Shown: positions 10,259 to 20,670, numbered from the stretch's first letter. The stretch: DNA of 64,000 bases from Nocardia sp. CY41 (GCF_009829325.1 NZ_VUOS01000007.1:271130-335129), one strand, 5' to 3'. Program-made: numbers and translations. Notes: a model not told the origin generated them from the sequence alone.

Positions 10259-11978
10259 GCCGTCGGATTGTCCGTTCCGCCCGATTCCGGGTGCCTGTGT
10301 GGGGTGCCACGACGACGCGTGAAGCGTCTCCCCGAGTCGCGAGGCGCAAACCGCCTCCGAATATCGGTGGGCCGATGCACGGCGGAGCGTGGAACGCGGT
10401 CCGTTCTTCGGACCGGGGTGGACGACGCGCGTCGGCCGGGAACGCCCCGGCCGACGCGCGGACCACGCACACCGCGGCGAGGTCCTGCAAAACCGCGCTC
10501 AGCGTCCGGAACGGGACGCCGGTGCCGCCCTTGCCGATATAGCCGAACGGGCCGCCGGTGTTGTAGGCGGGACCGGCCACGTCGAGGTGGGCCCACTGCA
10601 CGTTCTCCGGCACGAATTCCTTGAGGAACAGTCCGGCCGAGAGCATGCCGCCCCAGCGGTGCGGCGCGACATTGGCCAGGTCGGCGATCTTGGAGTTCAG
10701 GTCGCCGCGCAGTTCGGCGGGAAGCGGCATCGCCCAGCCGTTCTCTCCCACCTCACGGGAGATGCGGGCCACCCGGTCGCGGAACTCGTCGGTCCCCATC
10801 ACGCCGGGCGTGCGGGTGCCGAGCGCGACCATCTGCGCGCCGGTCAGGGTCGCCACGTCGATCAGGTACTCCGGATCGTCCTCGCTCGCGCGCACGATGG
10901 CGTCGGCCAGGATCAACCGGCCCTCGGCGTCGGTGTTGAGCACCTCGACGGTGATTCCGCCGTACTGGGTGAGCACGTCGCCCGGGCGCTGCGCGGTGGC
11001 CGAGGGCATGTTCTCCGCCATCGGCACCGTGGCGGTGACGGTGATCGGCAGGCTCAGCCGCGCGGCCAGCAGCGTGGTGGCGATCACGGCGGCGGCGCCC
11101 GCCATGTCGGAGGTCATGTTCTCCATGTTCTGCGCGGGCTTGATGGAGATGCCGCCGGTGTCGAAGGTGATGCCCTTGCCGACCAGCGCCACCTTCTTCG
11201 GACCGCCGGCGTAGTTGATCCGGATCAGGCGCGGCGGGCGCGAGGAGCCCTTGCCCACCCCGAGCACGCCGCCGTAACCGCCCGCTTCCAGCGCCTTCTC
11301 GTCGAGCACCTCGACGGTGAGACCCGCGGCCTCCGCGAGTTCCTGCGCGCGCGAGGCGAACTCGGCCGGGTACAGGTGGCTGGGCGGGGTGTTCACGAAA
11401 TCCCGTGCGGTGGCGACGGCCTCGGCGGTGAGCTGCGCGCGGAACAATGCCTCCTCGCCGAATCCGGGCTCGGGCACGAGCAACTCGACACGGGCCACGG
11501 GGCGCTCGTCCGGCTTGGGCGCGGACTTGTCCGAGCGGAACGGTGTGAAGGAGTAGGCGCCCAGGTAGAAGCCTTCCGCGGCGGCGCCGATGTCCAGCCC
11601 GGACAGCGTGGTCACGACCAATTCGGTGCCGGAAAGCGAGCGGGCGGCCACGCCGGCCGAGCGACGGATCTGCTCGGCGTCGAGTTTGTCGGCGGAGCCG
11701 AGACCGACGGCCAGGACGCTGGTCACCCGGTCCAGCCCGGCCGGGGCCGGAATCCGGGTGAGCTCCTCGGCCTTGCCCTTGGCCCCCACCGCGCCGAGCT
11801 GATCGAGCAGTTCCGCGCGCACATCGGCGGTGAGCACGTCGCCGAACAGGTCCTCGGGCACGATGGCGGGGCCGTCCTCCGAGGAGGTCAACCCGATGAC
11901 GAGCACATCGGTGTCCGCGCCGATGGTCTCGGTGCGTGCCAGTTCCGGTCCGAGCGAGCGATCTGCAACAGCGGTCAT
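10056..11978 (-). CDS. pepA: Leucyl aminopeptidase with a run-on C-terminus
   Basis: This M17 cytosolic aminopeptidase removes N-terminal residues from peptides using two metal ions. The catalytic domain is intact: [14 protein letters not shown], then [12 protein letters not shown] (the family signature) and [14 protein letters not shown]. The normal end falls near AVLQDLAA (about 10473), roughly residue 502. No stop follows, and the frame runs about 138 further residues of Arg/Ala/Pro-rich sequence to 10056. It passes through the gene's own terminator-like hairpin and antisense to the neighbour. A lost stop codon or a sequencing error is likely. The start is ATG 11978 or GTG 11984. Confidence 0.85.
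   Translation of the reverse strand: MTAVADRSLGPELARTETIGADTDVLVIGLTSSEDGPAIVPEDLFGDVLTADVRAELLDQLGAVGAKGKAEELTRIPAPAGLDRVTSVLAVGLGSADKLDAEQIRRSAGVAARSLSGTELVVTTLSGLDIGAAAEGFYLGAYSFTPFRSDKSAPKPDERPVARVELLVPEPGFGEEALFRAQLTAEAVATARDFVNTPPSHLYPAEFASRAQELAEAAGLTVEVLDEKALEAGGYGGVLGVGKGSSRPPRLIRINYAGGPKKVALVGKGITFDTGGISIKPAQNMENMTSDMAGAAAVIATTLLAARLSLPITVTATVPMAENMPSATAQRPGDVLTQYGGITVEVLNTDAEGRLILADAIVRASEDDPEYLIDVATLTGAQMVALGTRTPGVMGTDEFRDRVARISREVGENGWAMPLPAELRGDLNSKIADLANVAPHRWGGMLSAGLFLKEFVPENVQWAHLDVAGPAYNTGGPFGYIGKGGTGVPFRTLSAVLQDLAAVCVVRASAGAFPADARRPPRSEERTAFHAPPCIGPPIFGGGLRLATRGDASRVVVAPHTGTRNRAERTIRRLRGRTDPAPSRAAAAPFCGRRSRASAGDIRSCARRRRGCANPWQAVAHHARRRSAASIHHLRQQAPL
10426..10460. terminator. 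Strong inverted repeat after the canonical pepA end
   Basis: The arms cgcgcgtcggccggg (10426-10440) and cccggccgacgcgcg (10446-10460) are perfectly complementary over 15 bases, with a five-base loop. It sits about a dozen bases past the point where M17 aminopeptidases normally end, and between two convergent genes, so it looks like a shared terminator. The unbroken pepA frame reads straight through it, which is unusual. Confidence 0.65.
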
Positions 11979-11987
11979 TGGCACAGG

Positions 11988-12803
11988 CTATTCGGTCGGT
12001 TCCGGATAGCGCACCGCGACGCCGTCGAGCAGCAGTTCCACCGCGCCGTGCAGTAGGTCGTCGAAGTCCATCTCGAAGGAGTCCGAGTCGGCGAGGAGGC
12101 GGTGCAGGACGGGGCGGACCGTGGGGTCGAGCAGTTCGGCGAACTCGTGGCGCAGCGCGGTCGCCTCGGCGGCGTCGCGGGGCTCGCCGAGGCGGTCGGC
12201 GCGCTCGGAAGTCCACAACAGCGCGAGGCCCTGGACCAGACCGGAGAGCGCGAGGTAGATCGCGAAACCCGTGCGCCGGGTCAGGCCGGGACGATCGAGC
12301 GCGGCGAAGTTCCGTTCCAGGACGTCCAGCAGGGCCGGGCCGAGCGGGGGACGGGTGCGTGCCAGCAGCGGCAGCATCCACGGATGCCTGCGGTAGAGGC
12401 GCCACTCCTCGTGCGCTTCGTGCCGCAGCCGTCGGCGCCAGCCGGCGCATCCGGCCGCGGGCGGCGGGATCTCGTCGAGCACCAGCTCGGCCATGCTCGC
12501 CAGCAGCGTTTCCTGGTCGGGGAAGTGGCGGTAGAGGGTGGCGGTCGCGACCCCGAGCGCACTGGCCAGGCGGCGCATGGTGAGTCCGTCGATTCCGTCG
12601 CGGTCGGCCAGTTGCACCGCCGCCCGCGCGATGCCGACCGCGGTGAGACGCGTCGGGCGGCTCGGGCGGCGCACCGGGATCGACGCGCGGCGCGCGCGGT
12701 AGGCACGCGCCTGGCAGGAGCGCGAGCAGTACTTGCGCCGTCGGCCCGTGGCGGGCTGAGCGAGTTCTCTGCGGCAGACCGCGCACGTCATCGGCCGTTC
12801 CAT
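11988..12803 (-). CDS. TetR-type regulator with N-terminal zinc-finger-like motif
   Basis: This transcriptional regulator of about 271 residues opens with a small Cys cluster (CAVC near the start, then YCSRSCQARAYRAR). The cluster resembles the treble-clef/FCS fingers found ahead of some actinobacterial TetR domains. The helix-turn-helix follows: GLTMRRLASALGVATATLYRHF. The C-terminal ligand region is helical and tryptophan-rich. Start ATG 12803 (MERPMTC) or 12791 (MTCAV) is possible; both keep the Cys motif. It is divergent from the acetyltransferase gene at 12899 with a gap under 110 bases, so that gene or its own is a plausible target (inference). Confidence 0.85.
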   Translation of the reverse strand: MERPMTCAVCRRELAQPATGRRRKYCSRSCQARAYRARRASIPVRRPSRPTRLTAVGIARAAVQLADRDGIDGLTMRRLASALGVATATLYRHFPDQETLLASMAELVLDEIPPPAAGCAGWRRRLRHEAHEEWRLYRRHPWMLPLLARTRPPLGPALLDVLERNFAALDRPGLTRRTGFAIYLALSGLVQGLALLWTSERADRLGEPRDAAEATALRHEFAELLDPTVRPVLHRLLADSDSFEMDFDDLLHGAVELLLDGVAVRYPEPTE

Positions 12804-12898
12804 TTCGACACACGAACAGGTGTGACGAAATAGTAGCAACCTGCCTTTGACCTGCCTAGATTCGATGACCGATACGGTGTTCACAGGAAGGGACGCGG

Positions 12899-13504
12899 AT
12901 GGAGTTCACTGTGCGCCGGGCGGGTCGGCGCGACCGGGACGCGCTGATCGACGCGTTCGGCATCGCCAGCGCGGACGAGGTGGTGACGGAGTGGGTGCTG
13001 GACGGGCAGTCCGATCCGGCTTTCCGTACCGCGTTCGTGCCCGGGTTGGTGGATCGAGCGCTGCGCGACGACGAGATCTGGGTAGCCGGGCCGGGCGAGG
13101 AGATCTGGTCGATGTCGATCTGGCAGCACGTCACCTCGGTCGAGCGATTCGCCGACGAAGCCGCCGAGGCGCGGACGATGCTCGAGCAGGCTCCCGGTCT
13201 GCGCGTGGCGCAGCGGCTGGCGTATCTCACCGACCTGCTCGCCCGCGAACACCCCCGCGAGTTTCCGCACCGCTACCTGCAGGTGATCGTCACGCTGCCG
13301 GAGCACCGCGGCGAGGGGGCGGGTGCGGTGATCCTCGCCGACCGCTTGAAAGCGGCGTCCGAAGCGGACGTCCCGGCGTTTCTCGAAGCCAGCACCGAAC
13401 GATCCGCCCGGCTCTACAGCCGCTGCGGATTCGCGCCGACCGCGGCGACCCACACGCTGCCGGAGAACGGCCCGACACTCATCCCGATGTGGTTCCGGCC
13501 GTAG
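12899..13504 (+). CDS. GNAT-family N-acetyltransferase
   Basis: This 201-residue protein has a GNAT fold. It opens with FTVRRAGRRDRDALIDAFGIA; the acetyl-CoA loop region is VIVTLPEHRGEGAGAVIL, followed by AFLEASTERSARLYSRCGF, the usual motif B with the Tyr near the thiol. The start ATG has GGAAGGGA a few bases upstream. It is divergent from the TetR gene, which may control it. The acceptor substrate is unknown. Confidence 0.85.
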   Translation: MEFTVRRAGRRDRDALIDAFGIASADEVVTEWVLDGQSDPAFRTAFVPGLVDRALRDDEIWVAGPGEEIWSMSIWQHVTSVERFADEAAEARTMLEQAPGLRVAQRLAYLTDLLAREHPREFPHRYLQVIVTLPEHRGEGAGAVILADRLKAASEADVPAFLEASTERSARLYSRCGFAPTAATHTLPENGPTLIPMWFRP

Positions 13505-13553
13505 CGTGCGCGGGGCGGGCTTGCGCCGCCGCGGTCCCGGATAAGCTCGGCTG

Positions 13554-14654
13554 GTGACCGAGACGAGCCTCCTGCAAGGACCCATCCACGCCGTGCACGT
13601 CGAGCTGGGCGCCACCTTCGCGCCGTTCGGCGGCTGGGAGATGCCGGTGTCCTACGCGGGCACGGTGACCGAGCACCAGGCGGTCCGCACGACGGTCGGG
13701 CTGTTCGATGTCAGCCATCTGGGCAAGGCGACGGTGCGCGGCCGAGGCGCCGCGGCGTTCGTGAATTCGGCGCTCACCAACGATCTGGGCCGCATCCGCC
13801 CGGGCAAGGCGCAGTACACGCTGTGCTGCGCCCCGGACGGCGGCGTGATCGACGACCTGATCGCCTATTACGTCGGCGAGGACGAGATCTTCCTGGTGCC
13901 GAACGCCGCCAACACCGCGGCGGTCGTCGCCGAGCTGCACGAGGCCGCGCCCGACGGCGTCACGGTGACCGACGAGCACCGCGACTACGCCGTGTTCGCC
14001 GTGCAGGGGCCGCGCTCCGCCGAGGTGCTCGACGCGCTCGGCCTGCCCACCGAGCTCGAGTACATGGCCTATGCCGACGCGGACTGGGACGGCCGCCCCG
14101 TCCGGGTCTGCCGCACCGGTTACACCGGCGAGCACGGCTACGAGCTGCTGCCCCGCTGGGCCGACGCCGAACCGCTGTTCCGCGCCTTGGTCGAGCAGGT
14201 GCGCGCCGCCGAGGGCCAGGTGGCCGGGCTGGGCGCCCGCGACACCCTGCGGACCGAGATGGGCTATCCCCTGCACGGGCACGAGCTCTCGCCCGCCATC
14301 TCCCCGGTGCAAGCGCGCTGCGGTTGGGCGGTGGGCTGGCAGAAACCGGAGTTCTGGGGCAAGGCCGCTCTGGAGCAGGAGAAGTCGGACGGTCCGCGCC
14401 GAATCCTGCTGGGGCTCAAGGCGCTGGACCGAGGTGTGCTCCGGCAGGGGCAAACCGTGCTACACGAGGGCGAGCCGGTCGGCGAAACCACGTCCGGCAC
14501 CTTCTCGCCCACGCTGAAACTCGGCATCGCGCTGGCGCTGCTGGACACCGCGGCCGGCATCGAACCCGGCGCCGAGGTCGAGGTCGATGTGCGCGGCCGC
14601 CGTCTGCGCTGCGAAACCGTCCGTCCGCCGTTCGTCCGGACCAACACCAAGTGA
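13554..14654 (+). CDS. gcvT: Aminomethyltransferase, glycine cleavage T protein
   Basis: GcvT takes the methylamine carried on the lipoyl group of the H protein, transfers the methylene to tetrahydrofolate and releases ammonia. The 366-residue protein has [20 protein letters not shown], a C-terminal [19 protein letters not shown] block and [15 protein letters not shown] segments ([14 protein letters not shown]). Length and motif order match the family. The GTG at 13554 is used as start. The lipoate on its partner is made by the nearby lipA/lipB. ilvE follows about 90 bases downstream on the same strand. Confidence 0.93.
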   Translation: MTETSLLQGPIHAVHVELGATFAPFGGWEMPVSYAGTVTEHQAVRTTVGLFDVSHLGKATVRGRGAAAFVNSALTNDLGRIRPGKAQYTLCCAPDGGVIDDLIAYYVGEDEIFLVPNAANTAAVVAELHEAAPDGVTVTDEHRDYAVFAVQGPRSAEVLDALGLPTELEYMAYADADWDGRPVRVCRTGYTGEHGYELLPRWADAEPLFRALVEQVRAAEGQVAGLGARDTLRTEMGYPLHGHELSPAISPVQARCGWAVGWQKPEFWGKAALEQEKSDGPRRILLGLKALDRGVLRQGQTVLHEGEPVGETTSGTFSPTLKLGIALALLDTAAGIEPGAEVEVDVRGRRLRCETVRPPFVRTNTK

Positions 14655-14742
14655 GGGACGCGCGCACGAGCCGCCGAGGGTGACGCGGTGCGGTGCGGAC
14701 CGTGGCGAAATGGCCGGAAGCGGGCCGGATAGGATCGTCGGC

Positions 14743-15840
14743 ATGACCGCTGCCGCACAGTTCACCCGTGTTCCGCATCCCGCGCCGCTTCCGGCGCAGC
14801 GGCGACAAGAGGTACTGGCGGAGCCGGGGTTCGGGCGCCACTTCACCGATCACATGGTCTCGATCGATTACGTCGGCGGCACGTGGACCAACGCGCGGGT
14901 GGAGCCGTACGGGCCGCTCGCGCTGGACCCCGCGACCATGGTGTTCCACTACGGCCAGGCCATCTTCGAGGGACTGAAGGCCTACCGGCAGAGCGACGGC
15001 AGCGTCTCCTGCTTCCGCATCGACGCCAACGCGGCGCGTTTCCGCCGGTCGGCTCGCCGGATGGCGATGGCCGAACTGCCCGACGAGCTGTTCGTCGAGT
15101 CGGTGCGGCAACTGCTGGAGGTGGACCGGGACTGGGTGCCCGCGGCGGGCGGCGAGGAATCGCTGTACCTGCGGCCGTTCATGTTCGCCACCGAGGCCGG
15201 GCTGGGCGTGAAGCCCGCCGCGGCGTACAAGTACCTGCTGCTCGGCTCCCCGGCGGGAGCCTACTTCCCGCGGGGCGTGAAGCCGGTGCGGGTCTGGCTG
15301 TCCACCGAATACGTGCGCGCCGCGCCGGGCGGCACCGGCGAGGCGAAGGTCGCGGGCAACTACGCGGCGTCACTGCTCGCGCAGGCCGAGGCATCGGCCA
15401 AGGGGTGCGACCAAGTGGTGTGGCTGGACGCGTGTGAGCGCCGCTACGTCGAGGAAATGGGCACCAACAACCTGTTCTTCGTCTTCGGTTCCGGCTCCGA
15501 GGCGCGGCTGGTCACCCCGGAGCTGTCCGGCTCGTTGCTGCCGGGCATCACCAGGGACTCGCTGCTCACCCTCGCCGCCGACTCCGGCTTCCCGGTCGAG
15601 GAGCGCAAGATCTCGGTGGAGGAATGGCGCAAGGGCGCCGAATCCGGGGAGATCACCGAGGTTTTCGCGTGCGGCACCGCCGCGGTGATCACGCCGGTCG
15701 GCTGGGTGCGTTCCGAGGCGGGCGAATTCACCATCGGCGGCGGCGAGCCCGGCGCGGTCACCATGGCTCTGCGCGACACCCTCACCGGCATCCAGCGCGG
15801 CACCTTCGCGGACAAGCACGGGTGGATGCGTCCGATGTGA
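14743..15840 (+). CDS. ilvE: Branched-chain amino acid aminotransferase
   Basis: This PLP fold-type IV transaminase performs the last step of Leu, Ile and Val synthesis and the first of their breakdown. The 365-residue protein shows the class IV pattern [19 protein letters not shown], the PLP lysine in [12 protein letters not shown], and [11 protein letters not shown] and [13 protein letters not shown]. The start ATG at 14743 ([10 protein letters not shown]) gives the usual length. The stop lies two bases from the stop of a convergent gene. Confidence 0.94.
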   Translation: MTAAAQFTRVPHPAPLPAQRRQEVLAEPGFGRHFTDHMVSIDYVGGTWTNARVEPYGPLALDPATMVFHYGQAIFEGLKAYRQSDGSVSCFRIDANAARFRRSARRMAMAELPDELFVESVRQLLEVDRDWVPAAGGEESLYLRPFMFATEAGLGVKPAAAYKYLLLGSPAGAYFPRGVKPVRVWLSTEYVRAAPGGTGEAKVAGNYAASLLAQAEASAKGCDQVVWLDACERRYVEEMGTNNLFFVFGSGSEARLVTPELSGSLLPGITRDSLLTLAADSGFPVEERKISVEEWRKGAESGEITEVFACGTAAVITPVGWVRSEAGEFTIGGGEPGAVTMALRDTLTGIQRGTFADKHGWMRPM

Positions 15841-15841
15841 C

Positions 15842-16555
15842 TCAGCCCGGCATCAGCATGTGCCACTGTTCCAGCGTCTGCGGACGCATGACGTAATTCT
15901 TGTCCCGGACAGTGGACAGCGCGGCGTTGGGTTCCTGCGAATACCAGTGACCCGGGTACACGACCGGGTCACCGGGAAGTCCGGCCAGGTAGCGCAGGCT
16001 GCGGAACATTTCGTCCGAATCGCCGCCGGGGAAGTCGGTGCGGCCGCAGCCGTCGACGAACAACGTGTCGCCTGCGATCAGGCGGTTGTCGAACAGAAAG
16101 CATTGGCTGCCCGGGGTGTGGCCGGGCGTGTGTAGTAACTCGATGTCGAAGGCTCCGACGGTGACCTTGTCGCCGTGCTCGCGTCCGGTCAGCTCGCTCT
16201 CCGCGATGCCGGTCACGTTGGCCACCCAGGGCAGCTCTGTGGCGTTGACATGCACTGGGACGCTTGTCTTTTCGAGCAGTTCGCGCACTCCGCGCAGGGT
16301 GAAGCCGAGCATCGTGCCGCCCACGTGATCGGGGTGGTGATGGGTGGCGAGCACGCCGCGCAGACGCAAGCCGTCGCCCTCGGCGATGTCGACCAGATCG
16401 CCCGCGGCGTAGGCCGGATCGATCACCACGCACTCGCCCGTTTCCCGATCGCCGATGAGATAGGCGAAGTTGCGCATCTGCGTCGCGATCGGATCGCCCA
16501 CGGCGTAGTCGCGTCCCGACAACAACTGGCGAAAATACAGGCGCTCAGAAGACAT
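15842..16555 (-). CDS. Metallo-beta-lactamase-fold hydrolase (glyoxalase II-like)
   Basis: This 237-residue MBL-fold protein has the full metal-binding set. It includes THHHPDHVGG (HxHxDH), the later histidine in HTPGHTPGSQ, the bridging aspartate in LIAGDTLFVDGCGR, and the last histidine in YPGHWYS. The pattern fits glyoxalase II and persulfide dioxygenase relatives. The N-terminal RQLLSGRDYAVGDPIATQMRNF is typical of actinobacterial homologues. It probably acts on a thioester or persulfide in the cytoplasm; the exact substrate is inferred. The start ATG is at 16555. Confidence 0.88.
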   Translation of the reverse strand: MSSERLYFRQLLSGRDYAVGDPIATQMRNFAYLIGDRETGECVVIDPAYAAGDLVDIAEGDGLRLRGVLATHHHPDHVGGTMLGFTLRGVRELLEKTSVPVHVNATELPWVANVTGIAESELTGREHGDKVTVGAFDIELLHTPGHTPGSQCFLFDNRLIAGDTLFVDGCGRTDFPGGDSDEMFRSLRYLAGLPGDPVVYPGHWYSQEPNAALSTVRDKNYVMRPQTLEQWHMLMPG

Positions 16556-16675
16556 ACCGCCCACCTTATTGCCCGACCCAGACGACCCGCGCGTCACGGC
16601 CGGAAAAATTCCAGTGACTCAGACTCTCGCTCCCGGTTCGCCCGGGCAAACACCCGAGTCGGCGGCCGCGGCCGG

Positions 16676-17431
16676 TCAGCCGGGCTGGACGGTAAGGGAC
16701 AGCACAGCCGCCGTGAGCGCCACCGTGGTCTCGACGGCGGCGCCGAGGACGTCACCGGAGAGCCCTCCGAAGCGGCGGGCGCAGTGTCGGACCAGGATCG
16801 CCGAGGCGGCCAGACCGAGCGCCACGGCGAGAGGCCCGAGCCACGGCCGTCCCGGGACGGCGAACAGCGCGACAGCGACCGCGGCCCCCGGCCAGCACAC
16901 CGTCGCGACGGCCGACTGCGTGCCCGCGACCAGCACGCCGAACCCGGTCCCCGGCGCGGCGGGGACACCGCGGCAGGCGAGGATCACCGCGACGCGGCCG
17001 GTCGCCACGGCAAGGGCCACGGCGAGCCATCTGCCGGAGTCGGCCAGCGCCGCGAACGCAAACGCCTGCACCCCGATAGCGAACGCGAGGCCCGCGACAC
17101 CGAAGGGCCCGGCCCCGCCGCTCTTCATGATCTGCCTGGCCCGCTCCGGCGGTCCGTAGCTGCCGAGTCCGTCCAAAGTGTCGGCAAGGCCGTCGAGATG
17201 CATACCCCGGGTGATCAGCGCCAGCGCGCCGACCACCAGCAGCCCGGCCAGCGCGGCGCTCGCCCCGGCCCGGGTGAGAGCCAAGAGCAGGCCCGCGGCC
17301 CCCGCGCCGAGCAGCGCGCCGACCAGCGGTGCCAGCAGGATCGCGCGCCCTGCCGCCGCGCGGTCCACGGCATCCGGGCCGCGCACCGGCAGCACCGTCA
17401 GCCAGGAGATCGCCAACCGGACGCCGTTCAC
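16676..17431 (-). CDS. cobS: Adenosylcobinamide-GDP ribazoletransferase (cobalamin synthase)
   Basis: CobS joins adenosylcobinamide-GDP to alpha-ribazole in the membrane, at the end of vitamin B12 assembly. The 251-residue protein is mostly hydrophobic with about six to eight membrane segments. It carries the family signature GMHLDGLADTLDGLG, whose aspartates bind magnesium, followed by MKSGGAGPFG. The GTG at 17431 was chosen because it gives VNGVRLAISWLTVLPV, the usual start. cobT lies about 160 bases upstream on the same strand. Confidence 0.93.
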   Translation of the reverse strand: MNGVRLAISWLTVLPVRGPDAVDRAAAGRAILLAPLVGALLGAGAAGLLLALTRAGASAALAGLLVVGALALITRGMHLDGLADTLDGLGSYGPPERARQIMKSGGAGPFGVAGLAFAIGVQAFAFAALADSGRWLAVALAVATGRVAVILACRGVPAAPGTGFGVLVAGTQSAVATVCWPGAAVAVALFAVPGRPWLGPLAVALGLAASAILVRHCARRFGGLSGDVLGAAVETTVALTAAVLSLTVQPG

Positions 17432-17591
17432 ACCGAACCTCGCGTGCTGGGCGGCGTCGCGCGCGTTGTGTCGCAGACCCGGTCCGGTCCGGCTGTCGGC
17501 CCGCACGTCGCGGACCCGGGAGCCGCGGGGAGCGGTTGTCGCCCGCTCGGCGTCGGCGGGTGAAGGACGGCGTCGCGGGGCCCGGAAGACT

Positions 17592-18671
17592 TCACTTGCG
17601 CAGGTCGGGCGCGGTATTCGCCGGTTCGTCGTCGGCGGTGCTGACGCCCGCTTCACCGAAGGTGGACATCTCCGCGAGCGCGGCCACCGCCGAGCGGAGA
17701 ACGGGCAGAGCGGTCAGGGCTCCGGAGCCTTCGCCGAGGCGCATGGTCAGGTCGAGCACGGGGTCGAGGCGCAGGTGTCGCAGCGCGAGGTCGTGCGCCG
17801 GTTCGGTCGAGCGGTGACCGGCCAGCCACCAGGCGCTCGCGCCCGCGGCGAAGTCTTCGGCGACCATGGCCGCGGCCGTGACGACGACCCCGTCGAGCAC
17901 GACGGGCGTGCGCCGGGTGGCGGCCTGGGCGAGGAACGCGGCCATCGCGGCGAAGTCGGCGCCCGCGGCCACCCGGAGCAGTTCGACCGGGTCCTTCACC
18001 ACCGGGCGGGCGCGGCGCATCGCGTCGCGGATCGCGGCGACCTTGCGAATCCATCCCGCGTCGTCGACGCCGGTGCCGCGGCCAACGGCGGCGACCGGTT
18101 CGGTCTTGGTGAGGCTCGCGACGAGCACGGTGGCCGGCGTCGTGTTGCCGATGCCCATGTCGCCCGCGATCAGCAGATCGGCGCCGGCGTCGATCTCCTC
18201 GTCGGCGATGGCGCGGCCCGCCTCGATCGCCGCCCGGACCTCCTCGGCGGTGAGCGCGTCCTCGCGGTCGATCGCCCCGCTGGAACGGCGCACCTTGTGC
18301 TTGGCCACCTGCGGGTCGGTGTCCGCGTCCACGGAGATGTCCGCGACCCGCACCGTCGCGCCCGCCACCGCCGCGAGCGCGTTCACCGCGGCGCCGCCGG
18401 CCAGGAAGTTCGCGACCATCTGCGCGGTGACTTCGCTCGGATACGCCGATACCCCGTGCCGGGCGACGCCGTGATCCCCGGCGAAGATCACGACCCGCGC
18501 ACGCTCGAACTGCTTCGGCGGGCAGGTGCCCTGACAGGCCGCCACCCAGTTGCCGAGGAGCTCCAAACGGCCGAGCGCGCCGGCGGGCTTGGTCAGCTGC
18601 GCTTGGCGCTGTTCGGCCGCCGCACGAGATTGTGCGTCCGGAGGCGCTACCGGTCCGAATCCGTGCGTCAC
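17592..18671 (-). CDS. cobT: Nicotinate-nucleotide-dimethylbenzimidazole phosphoribosyltransferase
   Basis: CobT makes alpha-ribazole phosphate, the lower ligand precursor of cobalamin. The 359-residue protein has [49 protein letters not shown] and the catalytic glutamate in [16 protein letters not shown] at 18671 is the start. It lies upstream of cobS and downstream of cobU, all on the minus strand, making a late-cobalamin cluster. I saw no cobalamin riboswitch upstream. Confidence 0.94.
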   Translation of the reverse strand: MTHGFGPVAPPDAQSRAAAEQRQAQLTKPAGALGRLELLGNWVAACQGTCPPKQFERARVVIFAGDHGVARHGVSAYPSEVTAQMVANFLAGGAAVNALAAVAGATVRVADISVDADTDPQVAKHKVRRSSGAIDREDALTAEEVRAAIEAGRAIADEEIDAGADLLIAGDMGIGNTTPATVLVASLTKTEPVAAVGRGTGVDDAGWIRKVAAIRDAMRRARPVVKDPVELLRVAAGADFAAMAAFLAQAATRRTPVVLDGVVVTAAAMVAEDFAAGASAWWLAGHRSTEPAHDLALRHLRLDPVLDLTMRLGEGSGALTALPVLRSAVAALAEMSTFGEAGVSTADDEPANTAPDLRK

Positions 18672-19012
18672 TATCGAGCCTTTCGGTCAGGGCGGTTGCG
18701 CCCACTACGCCGCCCAATCTTGCCATTGCCCCGTCGCACCGTGGGGCCGTGACCTGACCTCGCCGCCCCGGTTCGCCGCGCCCGCGGCATCGCCGAGCCG
18801 TCCGGCTGTCGACGGAAGCCGCATCGCCCGAGGCAAGATCGGCGTGTGCCACGCGGCACACGGGACAGGAGCCGGGGTGACCGGCTGAGGCGACACCGCG
18901 GTCGACGTCCAGAATCGGCGTCGCTCACACGAATACGATTGCAGCAAGGAAATTGCGAGGCGGTCGACCGGCTCGGTCGCGAGTCTCGCTGCGCGGAAGA
19001 CGTGCTCGGACG
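18672..19012. other. Gap between cobU and cobT
   Basis: About 340 bases lie between two genes of the same pathway. I looked for a cobalamin riboswitch (B12 box) on the minus strand and did not find a convincing one. The open frames here have no motif. Confidence 0.35.
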
Positions 19013-19567
19013 TTATTTGAGGCGGACCGGGAGACCGGCGATGACGAAGAATGCCTCGTCGCAGACTTGGGCCAGCCGCTGGTTGAGGGTGCCGATCTCG
19101 TCGCGGAACAAGCGGCCGGAGCGCGTGGCCGGGATGACGCCCATGCCCACTTCCGGGGTGACGATCACCAGATCGCCGGTGTAGGCGGCGACGGCGGCGA
19201 CCAGCGCGTCGGTGTCGGGGGAGATCGTGCCGCGCGGGGCGCCCCACGCGTCGCGCGCATCGATGCGGGCGGTCAACCAGGTGCCGATGTCATCGATCAG
19301 CGTGAAGACGGGCGGCGTCGGTGCGGTGAGGATCTCCGCCGGATCGGCGTTTTCCACGGTCGACCACCCCGCGGGTCGTCGGCCGCGGTGCCCGGCGATG
19401 CGTTCGGCGAAGTCTTGGTCGCCGGGATCGGGTACCGCGGTGGCGAGGTAGCGCACCGGGCCGCCCGCCCGGACCGCGAGGTCCTCCGCGAACGTCGACT
19501 TCCCGGACCGCGCGCCACCGAGGACGAGGGTGCTACGCGGCGCTGCGGACGAAGGGGGTTCGGACAC
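19013..19567 (-). CDS. cobU: Adenosylcobinamide kinase / guanylyltransferase
   Basis: CobU phosphorylates adenosylcobinamide and transfers GMP to it, giving the substrate of CobS. The 184-residue protein has the P-loop GGARSGKST near the N-terminus, and ends with the family motif EVGMGVIPATRSGRLFRDEI followed by LNQRLAQVCDEA. Length is normal. The GTG at 19567 starts it. It lies upstream of cobT and cobS. Confidence 0.93.
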   Translation of the reverse strand: MSEPPSSAAPRSTLVLGGARSGKSTFAEDLAVRAGGPVRYLATAVPDPGDQDFAERIAGHRGRRPAGWSTVENADPAEILTAPTPPVFTLIDDIGTWLTARIDARDAWGAPRGTISPDTDALVAAVAAYTGDLVIVTPEVGMGVIPATRSGRLFRDEIGTLNQRLAQVCDEAFFVIAGLPVRLK

Positions 19568-19640
19568 GGGTGCACGCTATCAACCAGCGGCGGGTCACCA
19601 CGCGGCTCCCGAGGCGTGCCGGGTCGCGGCGCGCGAGCGG

Positions 19641-20609
19641 TCAGACCGCTGCTTCGGGACTGCGGCCGAAGCGGCGACGATATTCGGTGGGGGCGATGCC
19701 GACGAGGCGCTGGAAATGGTGACGCAGGAGGGCGCCGGAACCGAAACCGCAGCGCGCGGCGATGCGTTCCAGCCCGAAGTCGGTCTCCTCGAGCAGTTGC
19801 TTTGCCAGCAGCACGCGCTGGTTGGTGAGCCATTTCACCGGGGTGGTCCCGGTCTCGGCGGCGAAGCGGCGCGCGAAGGTGCGGGTGGACATGTTGGCCC
19901 GCGTGGCCAGGTCTTCGACCGTGTGCGGCAGGTCGAGGTGCTCGTTCATCCACTCCAGGGTGGGAATGAGACTGTCGGAGGTGCAGGCGGCGACAGGGCG
20001 TTCGATGAACTGGCGCTGCCCGCCGTCACGCTGTGGCGGCACCACCATGCGCCGCGCGATCGCGTTGGCCACGCCGCTGCCGAGTTCGCGCCGCACCAGG
20101 TGCAGGCAGGCGTCGATGCCCGCGGCGGTGCCCGCGCTGGTGATCAGATCGCCCTCGTCGACGAACAGGACGTCCGGATCGACGGTCGCCGCCGGATACG
20201 CGGCGGCGAGTTGCTCCACATGACGCCAGTGCGTGGTGCATTTGCGGCCGTCGAGCAGACCCGCCGCCCCGGCCAGGAAGGCTCCGGAACAGACCGTGAG
20301 CACGGTCGCTCCGGCTGCCGCCGCGTCGCGGACGGCAGCGACGACTCGCGGGTCGAATCCGTGGTCCGCCGCGGCGGCGGGAATGGCGACCAGATCGGCC
20401 GTCGTGAGCTCCGCGAGGCCGTATTCCGGTGTGATCGTGATGCCGGGGCTCGTCGAGCGCAGTGGGACGCCCGGCTCGGCCCCGCACACCCGGAAATCGA
20501 AGCCGGGCAGCCCGTCGGCCGTGCGATCGAGTCCGAAAACCTCGCACACGACCCCGAATTCGAACATGGCCATGCGTTCGGACAGCACCACGGCGACCTT
20601 CGACAGCAT
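19641..20609 (-). CDS. GlxA-family transcriptional regulator (DJ-1/PfpI plus AraC)
   Basis: The 322-residue regulator has an N-terminal DJ-1/PfpI-like domain (residues about 1-170, with the nucleophile-elbow region LTVCSGAFLAGAAGLL). The C-terminal AraC DNA-binding domain contains NMSTRTFARRFAAETGTTP and AARCGFGSGALLRHHFQR. Family members sense small metabolites and control nearby or distant catabolic genes. No obvious target operon is adjacent. Confidence 0.9.
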   Translation of the reverse strand: MLSKVAVVLSERMAMFEFGVVCEVFGLDRTADGLPGFDFRVCGAEPGVPLRSTSPGITITPEYGLAELTTADLVAIPAAAADHGFDPRVVAAVRDAAAAGATVLTVCSGAFLAGAAGLLDGRKCTTHWRHVEQLAAAYPAATVDPDVLFVDEGDLITSAGTAAGIDACLHLVRRELGSGVANAIARRMVVPPQRDGGQRQFIERPVAACTSDSLIPTLEWMNEHLDLPHTVEDLATRANMSTRTFARRFAAETGTTPVKWLTNQRVLLAKQLLEETDFGLERIAARCGFGSGALLRHHFQRLVGIAPTEYRRRFGRSPEAAV

Positions 20610-20670
20610 GCCGCCAGTCTAGTGGCCGAATTTTTACGAACTATGTCAGCACCGCCACTTTCGGCGGGAA

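Noticed and set aside
10389..12056. A 555-codon plus-strand open frame
   Set aside because: It is antisense to the well-supported pepA gene and shows no motif.
18672..19012. Cobalamin riboswitch upstream of cobT
   Set aside because: I could not find a B12 box or the surrounding conserved segments on the minus strand.
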